This document shows, piece after piece, positions 1-8,010 of a stretch of 15,893 bases of DNA (its first letter is position 1; every line of letters starts with the position of its first letter). Location of the stretch: NCBI GenBank assembly GCA_029563035.1, contig JAKQTP010000265.1, positions 1-15,893 on the forward strand. The letters are read 5' to 3'. The notes under the pieces are model-generated. The model was not told the DNA's origin, made no database searches, and worked only from the letters and a program-made list of their open reading frames with translations. A program made the position numbers and the translations under genes. Origin of the DNA: an archaeon (GTDB lineage: Archaea > Iainarchaeota > Iainarchaeia > CSSED10-239).

Positions 1-140
1 GGTATTATGCTATTACTTGCACCAGAGACTATTTTGGCAAGTACCTTTGCAGGCGTATGTTGCTTAATATGTAGTATCCCATGCTGCATGTGGGTTATGT
101 ATAATGGATTCAATTTGAAATCATGGTAAACTAACCGAGA
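1..140 (+). promoter_or_regulatory. Probable CRISPR leader with Bacteroidetes-type promoter
   Basis: This stretch precedes the first perfect repeat and has no convincing ORF. It contains TACCTTTG at 42-49, an exact match to the Bacteroidetes -7 consensus TAnnTTTG, with a weak upstream TTGC at 17-20. A second overlapping option is TTTGG at 33-37, 18 bases, then TATGTTGC at 56-63. Either would start a rightward transcript about 70-85 bases before the first repeat. Leader identity is inferred from the decayed repeats being at the opposite (right) end, because decay normally accumulates away from the leader. The true leader boundary may lie left of the window. Confidence 0.5.
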
Positions 141-1034
141 GTTGGGGATGATAACAAAAATCTGGGTATACACAACTTCTGACGTTATTTCATTTTTATC
201 AGTTAAGTTGGGGATGATAACAAAAATCTGGGTATACACAACTTTAGCGTTGCTGATATTATCAACAACTATGTTGGGGATGATAACAAAAATCTGGGTA
301 TACACAACCCGCTTCCGGGATAGATCATTCCGCTCTCTGTTGGGGATGATAACAAAAATCTGGGTATACACAACACACTACAAATTTTTCACAAATTTCA
401 TCACGTTGGGGATGATAACAAAAATCTGGGTATACACAACTTTCAAATAATATTAGGACATTGCCATGACGTTGGGGATGATAACAAAAATCTGGGTATA
501 CACAACTGAAAGAATTTTCTTCAATTTTATCGGTCAGTTGGGGATGATAACAAAAATCTGGGTATACACAACGGTATATCATTAATTTCCAGTACTTTTA
601 AAGTTGGGGATGATAACAAAAATCTGGGTATACACAACTTATTCTAATTGCTATTTTATTTTCACTTCGTTGGGGATGATAACAAAAATCTGGGTATACA
701 CAACTTCATATTTCCTGCTACTTGGGAAAATGGTGTTGGGGATGATAACAAAAATCTGGGTATACACAACGACATTTGAAGTTAGATCGAATTAACTTTT
801 GTTGGGGATGATAACAAAAATCTGGGTATACACAACTTTCCAAAATGTAAGGTGCAAGAAATTTTTGTTGGGGATGATAACAAAAATCTGGGTATACACA
901 ACAGAAAAACATTTGTTAAATCCTGGAGATATAGTTGGAGATAGTAACAAAAAACTAGGTACACACAACATAATTTCGAATGCTGTTCATCACCATCTGC
1001 TGTGGGTAATAACAAAAAACTGGGTACACACAAC
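141..1034 (+). CRISPR. CRISPR array, type VI-B-like repeat
   Basis: Twelve identical 36-nt repeats start at 141, 207, 273, 339, 405, 471, 537, 603, 669, 735, 801 and 867. All eleven intervening spacers are exactly 30 nt and look unique. Two diverged repeats follow (934-969, 999-1034) behind spacers of 31 and 29 nt. The repeat begins GTTGGGGATGATAAC and ends TGGGTATACACAAC. From memory, Cas13b repeats share the GTTGG start, a GGGTA block and the CACAAC end, and use 30-nt spacers, so type VI-B is the best guess. The plus strand would then be the crRNA strand, agreeing with a leader on the left. The 66-nt period is a multiple of three, so long spurious ORFs run through the array. No cas gene is present in the window. 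Confidence 0.95.
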
Positions 1035-1119
1035 TACACAACTACTTGGACACTATGTCCAACTTCTTGTCCAACTTCTCATCCAAATTGTTGATCATAA
1101 AAAACCAGGTATACACAAC
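934..1119 (+). repeat. Decayed leader-distal CRISPR repeats
   Basis: Repeat copies at 934-969 and 999-1034 each differ from the consensus at six of 36 positions. They share two variant bases (A at repeat position 21, C at position 29), which points to an older repeat lineage and not independent random decay. A third remnant at 1090-1119 keeps GTTG at one end and GGTATACACAAC at the other but has lost about six internal bases. Between 1035 and 1089 the spacing is abnormal. That stretch holds a short inverted repeat, TTGGAC/GTCCAA at 1046-1062. Confidence 0.8.
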
Positions 1120-1150
1120 TTGACAAAATCCGGTCACACACATATTTATA
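1120..1150 (+). promoter_or_regulatory. Possible promoter for the 1154 gene
   Basis: TTGAC at 1120-1124 is followed after 18 bases by TATTTATA at 1143-1150, directly after the last repeat remnant. This is a weak match to either the Bacteroidetes or the sigma-70 pattern. It would give an almost leaderless mRNA for the ATG at 1154. The ATG also sits inside a perfect 7-bp inverted repeat (1151-1157 / 1164-1170). Transcription could equally run through from the CRISPR array. Confidence 0.25.
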
Positions 1151-1153
1151 GTT

Positions 1154-2041
1154 ATGAAAATTATCATAACCGAAAATCAAGTTAAAAAACTAGCATCTGA
1201 ACTATCTGAAACCAGATTTATTGATATACATAATGATGTCAAGAAAATGCAAGATGATGATACAATTATCGTATACCATGGTTTCTCATCTTATAGTTTT
1301 AAACAAGCGTTACTTATTGCAAAATATGGGCTCAGCGGACAAGAAAGAGCAAATAGAATTTACAGTTATGAATATAATAACAACCCCAATGGTCTCTTTG
1401 TTACAATAAATTTTAATGTTGCAAAAAAAGAATTCGCAAAGTCCGGAATTATTATGGAATTTGCAACCAAAATCCGTAATCTCGAAGCCCCAGTATGGCC
1501 CGGCGGACGTTCATATTACGTGCAAGGAGAATTTACCCAATCATTCAAAGACGACAAAGAAAGAGAAGAACAAAGAGTTAAAAATAGAGAAAAATATAAA
1601 AATAGCCCACATCCGGCTATAAATCAATCAGACCGACCAGAACTGGCCTGGTCACTATACAAAGATCCCGAATCACAAGCACTCTTTATCGGTAACCTTA
1701 ATCCAAATATGATAAGAGCTTTCTGGGTAAATGAAAGACTTATTACTGATCGACGCACCGGTGGTGAATGGATAAGATTGTCAAGAAAAGAATTCCTCAA
1801 GAAATATTATAATGAAGAATACTTCAAAAATGATGAGGAGTTATTTAAAAGACAAAATAAAATATTCATGCCCGATGATAATTTTGATATTATCAAATTT
1901 AAAAACTACCTTAGCGAAAGAGATTACGACTACAGTGAATTTATTGAATATTATATCAAAAACTGGGATAATTATGTTATTAATATGTATTTTTATCCAA
2001 AACAAATAAACCAATTGAAAAAAATATATGGTGTGGAATGA
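1154..2041 (+). CDS. ADP-ribosyltransferase-like phage protein
   Basis: A 295-aa protein. It opens with MKIIITENQ, almost the same as the start of the next gene (MKILITEQQ); this short motif is, from memory, common at the N-terminus of large-phage proteins. Residues 39-60 read IVYHGFSS...KYGL, residues 80-84 read GLFVT, and 173-184 read ESQALFIGNLNP. The order H-G, then G-L-F-V-T, then E-x-x-A-L-F-I-G resembles the His, Tyr/aromatic and Glu regions of the H-Y-E ADP-ribosyltransferase fold, with H42 and E173 as candidate key residues. The C-terminus (about 215-295) is rich in charged residues, Tyr and Phe and matches nothing I know. Its stop overlaps the next start (ATGA at 2038-2041), so the two are translationally coupled. 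The fold assignment is inference; a target cannot be named. Confidence 0.85.
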   Translation: MKIIITENQVKKLASELSETRFIDIHNDVKKMQDDDTIIVYHGFSSYSFKQALLIAKYGLSGQERANRIYSYEYNNNPNGLFVTINFNVAKKEFAKSGIIMEFATKIRNLEAPVWPGGRSYYVQGEFTQSFKDDKEREEQRVKNREKYKNSPHPAINQSDRPELAWSLYKDPESQALFIGNLNPNMIRAFWVNERLITDRRTGGEWIRLSRKEFLKKYYNEEYFKNDEELFKRQNKIFMPDDNFDIIKFKNYLSERDYDYSEFIEYYIKNWDNYVINMYFYPKQINQLKKIYGVE

Positions 2042-3714
2042 GAATGAAAATCCTAATAACGGAACAACAATTTTCAATACTTAAAGAGGCAGAATTAAAG
2101 GAGCTCCGTAGTAAAAACTATCAGGGTAGACCGGCACTGGATGTATTAAAAGATTATATTGAACAGCATGGTATTGATAATGTATGTATATCATTCAGAG
2201 ATAGTATCCACACAAGTGATATAAACAAAAGAAATCAATTTAATACACCGACCGGTTATTATTTTTATCCACTTAAATCATTTAAAGACGAATTAAATCT
2301 CAATAGTTGGACAAGTTTCATTCGTCATTTTCCCTTTGGTTATGATAGACCATATGTGACATTGTTTACCATTAAAGATAAAGATGGTATTTTATACACA
2401 TCATCGTCAGATGAGGAAAAATGTCATATGTATGCTAAAAAATTATACGACATGTATAAAAATAATCCAAAAGTAACCAAGCTATATGAGAAATACTTAA
2501 AAAAAGACCCATCAATCACAGAACCGCATAATCGAGATTATCGTGTTAATGTAAATAACGTGGTTAATTTATTGTGGATTTTTATTTTTGAATTGGCAAA
2601 TCTTTTAAGTATAAATAAAAAACAATATTTCACGTTTCCACTTACATTTTTTAACATTTTATGTAGAAAAATAGGGATTAATGGGTTTGTTGACGATATT
2701 TGTGGCGGTTTTATACATTCATCAGAAACTTGTCAGGGCGTATTGTTCAAATTTAAATCTATAACAGATAATGTTGTTATCATTGATTCTTATGCCGAAA
2801 GACAAGATAGGCCAATTTCTTTTGAAAAAACAACATATGATTTTCAAACCAAACGATCAAATTTTTTAAAATTTTTATATGAAAAATTCGGAAAAAAAGT
2901 TAGAATTTATTATGATACAAAACAACTTCAAAGTAAATTAAAAAATGATTTTCCAATACTCGTTTCCTTTGATGACAAACCATTTACATGTTTCTTTATT
3001 AATAATAAAGGTGATTTAAGTATAAAAAATCTAAATATTGATAATTTAAATAATAAAGAAAAAGCCGCATATATTAATACCAAAACAAAAAATTTTAAAT
3101 ATGACTATGTTTCTAAAATAGATGAGTATTTCAGATTGCCCGAAACATCAGAACTTTATATTGGAAGTAAAACGAGTGATGGTTTGAGTATACCAACAAT
3201 CATTGATATAAATGGAAATGTTGTCAAAATGCAGCCAACACTAAATATGAATCATACACTATTAATTGCCTGTATGAACAGTCTAACTAATAGTCAAAAA
3301 TATATTGATCATCCACGTCTAACTCAAATAATACAAACAAATCCATTTTATATTGCAGTTGCAAGTATAGAAGATGATGTGGGACGAAGTTCCAATTATA
3401 AAAATGTCATTTTAAATTTAAAAGGTGAAGAAGATGTTTCTGGTCTGGATCCAAGAAAACTAATGTCACACCACACGGAATATTTTAATATTTTACTTCA
3501 TGATGATGTTTTTAAACTTGTTTATTCATTTGATAAACATATAAACAAATTTGTTGCAAAACCAAATATATCATTTGATACACCGGTTTTTATAAATATA
3601 CATGGTCAATATGATGTATCCGGACTTGATAGAGAATCTCTCGATGATTTTTATCAAAATGTTTATGATAACACCGTAGATTTTATTCAAAATAAAAATC
3701 ATGGGCAACAATAA
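2038..3714 (+). CDS. Large phage protein with C-terminal paralog-like modules
   Basis: A 558-aa protein. The start may be ATG 2038 (ATGA overlap with the previous stop) or ATG 2044, which gives MKILITEQQ, matching the previous gene's start; I favour 2044. The N-terminal half has FNTPTGYYFYPLKSF (68-82), FPFGYDRPYVTLF (98-110) and RKIGINGFVDD-FIHSSE-QGVLF (210-237). These resemble patterns I recall from uncharacterised domains of large polyvalent phage proteins (NTPxGxYxYPL; GxxxxxDxxxGxIHxxExxQxVxF). The C-terminal ~250 aa contains several modules such as FINNKGDLSIKNLNIDNL (320-337), VILNLKGEEDVSGLD (457-471) and VFINIHGQYDVSGLD (517-531). These have the same shape as the FIDINGNKSVxGIDF core of the downstream tandem genes, so this gene may be a fusion or the source of that family. 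Its last 14 nt overlap the next gene. No catalytic residues can be assigned. Confidence 0.9.
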   Translation: MRMKILITEQQFSILKEAELKELRSKNYQGRPALDVLKDYIEQHGIDNVCISFRDSIHTSDINKRNQFNTPTGYYFYPLKSFKDELNLNSWTSFIRHFPFGYDRPYVTLFTIKDKDGILYTSSSDEEKCHMYAKKLYDMYKNNPKVTKLYEKYLKKDPSITEPHNRDYRVNVNNVVNLLWIFIFELANLLSINKKQYFTFPLTFFNILCRKIGINGFVDDICGGFIHSSETCQGVLFKFKSITDNVVIIDSYAERQDRPISFEKTTYDFQTKRSNFLKFLYEKFGKKVRIYYDTKQLQSKLKNDFPILVSFDDKPFTCFFINNKGDLSIKNLNIDNLNNKEKAAYINTKTKNFKYDYVSKIDEYFRLPETSELYIGSKTSDGLSIPTIIDINGNVVKMQPTLNMNHTLLIACMNSLTNSQKYIDHPRLTQIIQTNPFYIAVASIEDDVGRSSNYKNVILNLKGEEDVSGLDPRKLMSHHTEYFNILLHDDVFKLVYSFDKHINKFVAKPNISFDTPVFINIHGQYDVSGLDRESLDDFYQNVYDNTVDFIQNKNHGQQ

Positions 3715-4342
3715 ACAACATATAAAAAACTTTTTTAATTTCATAGAAGAAAAAGACGGGCGAAAAATACCTCTTTCAATGAAATTTTCTCTGTTTAATA
3801 ATGAATTAACAGAAGATGAAATTAATATGATTAAATATGATATGCATGCGTCAGCAAGAGCTAAATTATTTAATAAAAAAATTCATGATAATTTATTCTG
3901 GACAGTTAAAGAATTTGGTATTGTTTCACCATCGGTTGCTTTTGCGGTAACTCCTTGGAGTTATATTTTTATTAATTTTAATGTGGAAAAAAGTGTTGAG
4001 GGTATTGATTTTTCAAAAATAAACAACAAACAAGGTAATCTTAGATTTTTGACCGCATATTATAATTCAATCCAAGATGATTTTACGTATCAATTATTGG
4101 AATATAGAGATGGGCTTATTATTTCAACTAACACAAATAATAATTCATCTTTTAAAAGAAAGGATGGCCACCGTTCCTTTCTTTCCTTACAACCAATTAA
4201 TGTAAACACAAAGGGCTGGCCAGATCCAAATTTTGTTCCAAAAAATGAAAAACAGAAAATGATACAAAAATACACCAATACTTTTTTAAATGAAATAAAA
4301 AAATATAATCCACATAATTTACCAATTAAAAAAAATGAATAA
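3701..4342 (+). CDS. Tandem paralog family, copy 1
   Basis: A 213-aa protein, first clear copy of an unrecognised family repeated nine times to 9678. Family marks: NNKQHIKNFF at 3-12, KIPLSMKF at 22-29, FGIVSPSVAFA at 72-82, FINFNVEKSVEGIDFSKI at 90-107, AYYNSIQDDFTY at 119-130, INVNTKGWPDPNFVPK at 166-181 and an NTFLNEI end at 193-199. There is no signal peptide, membrane segment or cysteine pattern, so a soluble cytoplasmic or virion protein is likely. It overlaps both neighbours (3701-3714 and 4335-4342), which suggests coupled translation in one operon. Very AT-rich coding sequence. Function unknown. Confidence 0.9.
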   Translation: MGNNKQHIKNFFNFIEEKDGRKIPLSMKFSLFNNELTEDEINMIKYDMHASARAKLFNKKIHDNLFWTVKEFGIVSPSVAFAVTPWSYIFINFNVEKSVEGIDFSKINNKQGNLRFLTAYYNSIQDDFTYQLLEYRDGLIISTNTNNNSSFKRKDGHRSFLSLQPINVNTKGWPDPNFVPKNEKQKMIQKYTNTFLNEIKKYNPHNLPIKKNE

Positions 4343-5384
4343 TATTAATCAACACATAAAAAATTTCTTTCAATACTTGAATAAACGTGAAAATCGAGAA
4401 ATCCCAATTTTATATAAAGTCTTATTTTTTCCTAATATATTAACAAAAGAAGATTTTGATGAACTTTTTTATAATTCTAACCCATACTATAGTGTTATCA
4501 GAACAAAATATTTTAACAATATAACGAGCAACAATTTTTATCACGTTAACCAATTTGGTAAATACGATAAAAATATTGCATTTGCAATTTTGTCAAAAAA
4601 CCAATTTCATATATCATATTTTATTAATAAAAAAGGTGAATTTGATGTTGGGAATATAGATATTAACAAACTTATAAATAGAAAAGATAGAGACGCATAT
4701 CTCAATTCTTTGAAGAAAAAAGAAGTGTTTTATAATACAGATTCATTTGGAGTCATATTTCCCAATCTAGCAGAAACAATTATCATTGATTTGGAAAAAA
4801 CGCCAAATTTAGAAAATATGAAATTGACGTTTGTTGATAAAAACGGTACAATAACAGACATTGATCTCGATCCTAATAAACTAAAAAAAATTTTACTTAA
4901 TCCAGATACTACACCACAAAAAAGAGCAACTTTCCTTAATATTTTTATAAAAAAACCCTTATTTTACAATATTTCAAACTATGGTGTTGTAGCTAAAAAT
5001 ATCGCATTAGCGCTATATAGTGAGAGACCAATATTAAGATTTATTAATCTCAATGGTGAGCCAGATCTTACTGGTATTAATTTTAAAACCGACATTTATA
5101 GAAAAGTCTATAATCGCCAACTCAGTCTTAATTATTTATTAAGTTATTTTAACACAATACAAAATAAATACGAATATGAATACATTGATCGTCCAGATAT
5201 GATAGGACTTCCAACCAATTTATTCCGAGTATATAAATGCTATCCCGGCGAACATCAACCGATATTTATTAATGAAAAAGGACTTCCAAGTTTAAATGGT
5301 ATTGACTTGATTCCAGATAATATTAAAAATAAATATGAGGTAGACATTTCAAACACCAAAGAATTGATTGATAATGAAAAATGA
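4335..5384 (+). CDS. Tandem paralog family, copy 2, enlarged with repeated modules
   Basis: A 349-aa member, about 140 residues longer than its neighbours. It has the family N-terminus (INQHIKNFF, 4-12) but then repeats the central module about three times: FYHVNQFGKYDKNIAFAIL with FINKKGEFDVGNIDINKL (68-113), FYNTDSFGVIFPNLAETI with FVDKNGTITDIDLDPNKL (132-183), and FYNISNYGVVAKNIALAL with FINLNGEPDLTGINF (210-250). A final FINEKGLPSLNGIDL lies at 311-325. Each module is an aromatic-FG segment, an F-I-N-x-x-G turn, a D/G-I-D-x-x-K-L strand and then an A-Y-L-N helix, which suggests a repeat protein. It resembles the C-terminal half of the 558-aa protein more than the short copies do and may be an intermediate in the family's history. 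Starts inside the previous stop. Function unknown. Confidence 0.9.
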   Translation: MNNINQHIKNFFQYLNKRENREIPILYKVLFFPNILTKEDFDELFYNSNPYYSVIRTKYFNNITSNNFYHVNQFGKYDKNIAFAILSKNQFHISYFINKKGEFDVGNIDINKLINRKDRDAYLNSLKKKEVFYNTDSFGVIFPNLAETIIIDLEKTPNLENMKLTFVDKNGTITDIDLDPNKLKKILLNPDTTPQKRATFLNIFIKKPLFYNISNYGVVAKNIALALYSERPILRFINLNGEPDLTGINFKTDIYRKVYNRQLSLNYLLSYFNTIQNKYEYEYIDRPDMIGLPTNLFRVYKCYPGEHQPIFINEKGLPSLNGIDLIPDNIKNKYEVDISNTKELIDNEK

Positions 5385-6003
5385 ACAACATATAAAAAGC
5401 TTTTTTAAATTCATAGAAAAAAAAGAAAAAAGAAATATTCCTTTCTCAATAAAATTCACCTTATTTGATGATGAATTGACAAAACAAGAAATCGGAATCT
5501 TTAAATATGGACTTGATTCACAAACAAGAGCAGATTTATTTAACAAAAAAATTAAGAAAAAGTATTTTTTTAATGCTGTTATGGATTTTAGCCGTTATTC
5601 ACCATCAGTTACACTAGCATACAGTCGTGAGGGTCCAATGTTTATTGACATTAATGGTAATAAAACTGTCGAAGGAATTGATTTATCAAAAATAAAAAAG
5701 ACCGGAAATATATCAGATCTGCATGAATATAACGCATATATTAATTCAATACAAGATACTTTCTCCTATCATGGCCTTGAAACACATGGTAACCTTCTTA
5801 TTGCAAATATTACACTATTTAAAGGACATGATCGAATTCATCACACGGCCGACATGATTTTTCACCGGAGAATAAATATTAATAAAAACGGTTATCCCGA
5901 TCCGGATTTTAATATCGAAACTGACTTTCAAAAAATTGTACATCATAATACTGTTGCTTTTTTATATGAAATACAATTAAGAAATAAATTAGCCGGAAAA
6001 TAA
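5374..6003 (+). CDS. Tandem paralog family, copy 3
   Basis: A 209-aa member when started at ATG 5374 (MKNEQHIKSFF), chosen because it fits the family N-terminus; ATG 5368 would add two residues. Key segments from this start: QHIKSFFKFI (5-14), NIPFSIKFTLF (21-31), YSPSVTLAYS (75-84), GPMFIDINGNKTVEGIDLSKI (87-107), AYINSIQDTFSY (121-132) and INKNGYPDPDF (169-179). Closest by eye to copy 1 (both FIExK and IPxSxKF). It begins inside the previous gene's last codons. It is the last gene before the intergenic promoter at 6012, so it ends the first cotranscribed set. No hairpin terminator is visible after it. Confidence 0.9.
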   Translation: MKNEQHIKSFFKFIEKKEKRNIPFSIKFTLFDDELTKQEIGIFKYGLDSQTRADLFNKKIKKKYFFNAVMDFSRYSPSVTLAYSREGPMFIDINGNKTVEGIDLSKIKKTGNISDLHEYNAYINSIQDTFSYHGLETHGNLLIANITLFKGHDRIHHTADMIFHRRININKNGYPDPDFNIETDFQKIVHHNTVAFLYEIQLRNKLAGK

Positions 6004-6011
6004 CATTTTTA

Positions 6012-6043
6012 TTTGGAAAAAAGAAAATAAATACATACCTTTA
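6012..6043 (+). promoter_or_regulatory. Bacteroidetes-type promoter inside the paralog array
   Basis: TTTGG at 6012-6016, exactly 19 bases, then TACCTTTA at 6036-6043. The spacing and both boxes match the pattern seen on the minus strand at 10748, 13302, 14724 and 15789. It lies in the only sizeable gap in the array (6004-6088) and should start an mRNA about 40 bases before the ATG at 6089, serving copies 4-9. Known Bacteroidetes promoters have TTTG around -33 and TAnnTTTG around -7. Confidence 0.8.
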
Positions 6044-6088
6044 TCAACTAAAACATATTATATTTGCGGTTGATATAAGGTATTTTTT

Positions 6089-6700
6089 ATGCAAAATAAT
6101 AATAACCAACATATAAAAAATTTTTTTAATTTTTTAAAAGAAAAAGATGACAAAAACATACCGTTTGAGGTGAAATTTACCACATTTCCCCATATGATAA
6201 CAAATAAGGATGTGGAAATATTAAAATATGATTTCGATCCATTCATAAGAGCAAATATTTTTAATAGAATAAAAAAACGTGAAGAACGTTTTATTGTTGT
6301 TCAAACATTTGGTATGGTCTCACCATCATTAGCCCTTGCTTATTCCAATATAGGTTGGTTATTCATTGATATTGAGGGAAATATAAGCGTCAAAGATATT
6401 GATTTTTCCGTTTTTAAAGAAACTACAAATGGTTGTTATCTTAAAGCTTTGAACACTTATTTAAATTCAATACAAAAAATTTTTTCATATAATGATATTC
6501 ATTTTGTTGGTAATCTTATAGTATCACCTTTTAACTATTATAAAAGAGTGTTTACTTACCCTAAATTGATAAATATTAATTTAAATGGACAACCAGAACC
6601 AGACTTTAAACCGAAAAATGTTATAGAAAAAAATATACAAAAAAATACTATCGAATTTTTGAACGAAGTAAACAAATATGGATGTTATGATAATAAATAA
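6089..6700 (+). CDS. Tandem paralog family, copy 4
   Basis: A 203-aa member and the first gene behind the promoter at 6012. Landmarks: NNNQHIKNFFNFL (4-16), NIPFEVKFTTF (23-33), FGMVSPSLALAYS (74-86), LFIDIEGNISVKDIDFSVF (91-109), TYLNSIQKIFSY (123-134), ININLNGQPEPDFKPK (161-176) and NTIEFLNEV (186-194). The core glycine of FIDINGN is retained, but the second position is Glu instead of Asn. Ends overlapping the next gene by 14 nt. Like its siblings it lacks signal, membrane or metal-binding features. Function unknown. Confidence 0.9.
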   Translation: MQNNNNQHIKNFFNFLKEKDDKNIPFEVKFTTFPHMITNKDVEILKYDFDPFIRANIFNRIKKREERFIVVQTFGMVSPSLALAYSNIGWLFIDIEGNISVKDIDFSVFKETTNGCYLKALNTYLNSIQKIFSYNDIHFVGNLIVSPFNYYKRVFTYPKLININLNGQPEPDFKPKNVIEKNIQKNTIEFLNEVNKYGCYDNK

Positions 6701-7313
6701 TAACCAACACATCAAAAACTTTTTTAAATTCATGGAAAACAAAGAGGATAAAAAAATACCTCTTATAGTAAAATGTGTTATGTTTGATGATGAAATGACA
6801 AATAAAGATTTCAATTTATTTAAATATACTATTAGTCCCAGTGAAAGAGCAAATATATTTAATAAAAAAATTAAAAATGTTTTCTTCCGAAATGTTTTTA
6901 AATTTGGTGAATATTCCCCAACAGTCGCCCTTGCACAAACATTTTATAATGGGCCTATGTTTATTGATATTAATGGTAATAAAAGCATCGATGGAATTGA
7001 CTACACAAAATTAAACAAAAGTGGCTGCATCTCACAACTTCAAGAATTAACAGCATATATCAATACTATACAAACCGTTTTCTCTTACAAATACCTTTAT
7101 AATATGGATGGACTTTTTCTCACACCCGAAACTGTGATAAATGCTACCAACCAAAATAAATCTATTACGTATTTTAAAGTAATAAATATCAATTTAAATG
7201 GCTATCCAGATTTAAATTTCATACCAAGAATTGATTCGGAAAAATTTATATATGAAAACACTTCTTTTTTATTAGAAGCCATGAAAAACAAAAAAAACCT
7301 TCAACAAATATAA
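6687..7313 (+). CDS. Tandem paralog family, copy 5
   Basis: A 208-aa protein if started at ATG 6687 (MIINNNQHIKNFF), which aligns with the family start; the in-frame ATG 6678 would add three residues. It carries the FKFGEYSPTVALAQ segment, GPMFIDINGNKSIDGIDYTKL, AYINTIQTVFSY and ININLNGYPDLNFIPR. The usual PDP is PDL here. The GPMFIDINGNK stretch is the same as in copy 3 apart from flanks, the strongest local identity between the two operon halves. Overlaps copy 4 by 14 nt and leaves a 16-nt gap before copy 6. Function unknown. Confidence 0.9.
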   Translation: MIINNNQHIKNFFKFMENKEDKKIPLIVKCVMFDDEMTNKDFNLFKYTISPSERANIFNKKIKNVFFRNVFKFGEYSPTVALAQTFYNGPMFIDINGNKSIDGIDYTKLNKSGCISQLQELTAYINTIQTVFSYKYLYNMDGLFLTPETVINATNQNKSITYFKVININLNGYPDLNFIPRIDSEKFIYENTSFLLEAMKNKKNLQQI

Positions 7314-7329
7314 AACCCAACAACAAAAT

Positions 7330-8010
7330 ATGAAATGTTTTCTTAAACAAGATAATAACCAACACATAAAAAACTTTTTCTTACATCTAAAAGAAAAAGA
7401 TAAAAGAAATTTGCCGGCAACCATAAAATTCATTTTGTTTCCCGATAAAATGACCGATAATGATTTTAAATTTATAAAATACAAAATTAATCCCATACAT
7501 AGATCCAATGTGTTTAATACACTAATCAAAGAAAATGATTTATTCTTTATGGTTCAAGAATTTGATACGATTGTACCATCTCTTGCTGTTGCATATATTT
7601 TTAATAAAAATGGCGCGGGTTATTATACTGTGTTTATTGATATTGATGGAAATAAAAGTGTCAAAGGTGCAAATTTTTCGGATTTACTTAATCTTATCAA
7701 AATGTCATTTATGAATAAAGTTACACCATATGAGGAAACATTAATGCCATATTTTAATACAATACAAAGTGAATATACTTATTTTGATATTGATATCGTT
7801 GATGATCTCATTATCTCCTACAAGACTAAATGTAAAATTGATAATGACCCAAGGCCAGTATCCTTTTATTGTCCCATATGTGTTAATGAAATAGGTTATC
7901 CTAATCCTTATTTTGTACCAAAAAATGAAGAACAAGAAAGAATACTGAATTATACAATTGATTATTTAAATAAAATTGAAGATAAAAAGAAAAATGCTGA
8001 AAAACGATGA
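7330..8010 (+). CDS. Tandem paralog family, copy 6
   Basis: A 226-aa member with a slightly extended N-terminus (MKCFLKQDNNQHIKNFF). It has the LHLKEKDKR segment shared with copies 7 and 8, FDTIVPSLAVAY, an insertion (IFNKNGAGYY) before VFIDIDGNKSVKGANF, and a longer loop before PYFNTIQSEYTY. It ends CVNEIGYPNPYFVPKNEEQ, so PDP is PNP here. FG is FD in this copy (FDTIVPS), a change at an otherwise conserved glycine. Overlaps copy 7 by 17 nt. Copies 6, 7 and 8 look most alike at the DNA level over their first 60 bases, pointing to recent duplication. Function unknown. Confidence 0.9.
   Translation: MKCFLKQDNNQHIKNFFLHLKEKDKRNLPATIKFILFPDKMTDNDFKFIKYKINPIHRSNVFNTLIKENDLFFMVQEFDTIVPSLAVAYIFNKNGAGYYTVFIDIDGNKSVKGANFSDLLNLIKMSFMNKVTPYEETLMPYFNTIQSEYTYFDIDIVDDLIISYKTKCKIDNDPRPVSFYCPICVNEIGYPNPYFVPKNEEQERILNYTIDYLNKIEDKKKNAEKR

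Noticed and set aside
142..1185. Long ORFs on both strands with repeated GMITKIWVYTT or CVYPDFCYHPQ
   Set aside because: They are translations of the CRISPR repeat; the 66-nt period is a multiple of three, so frames stay open without being coding.
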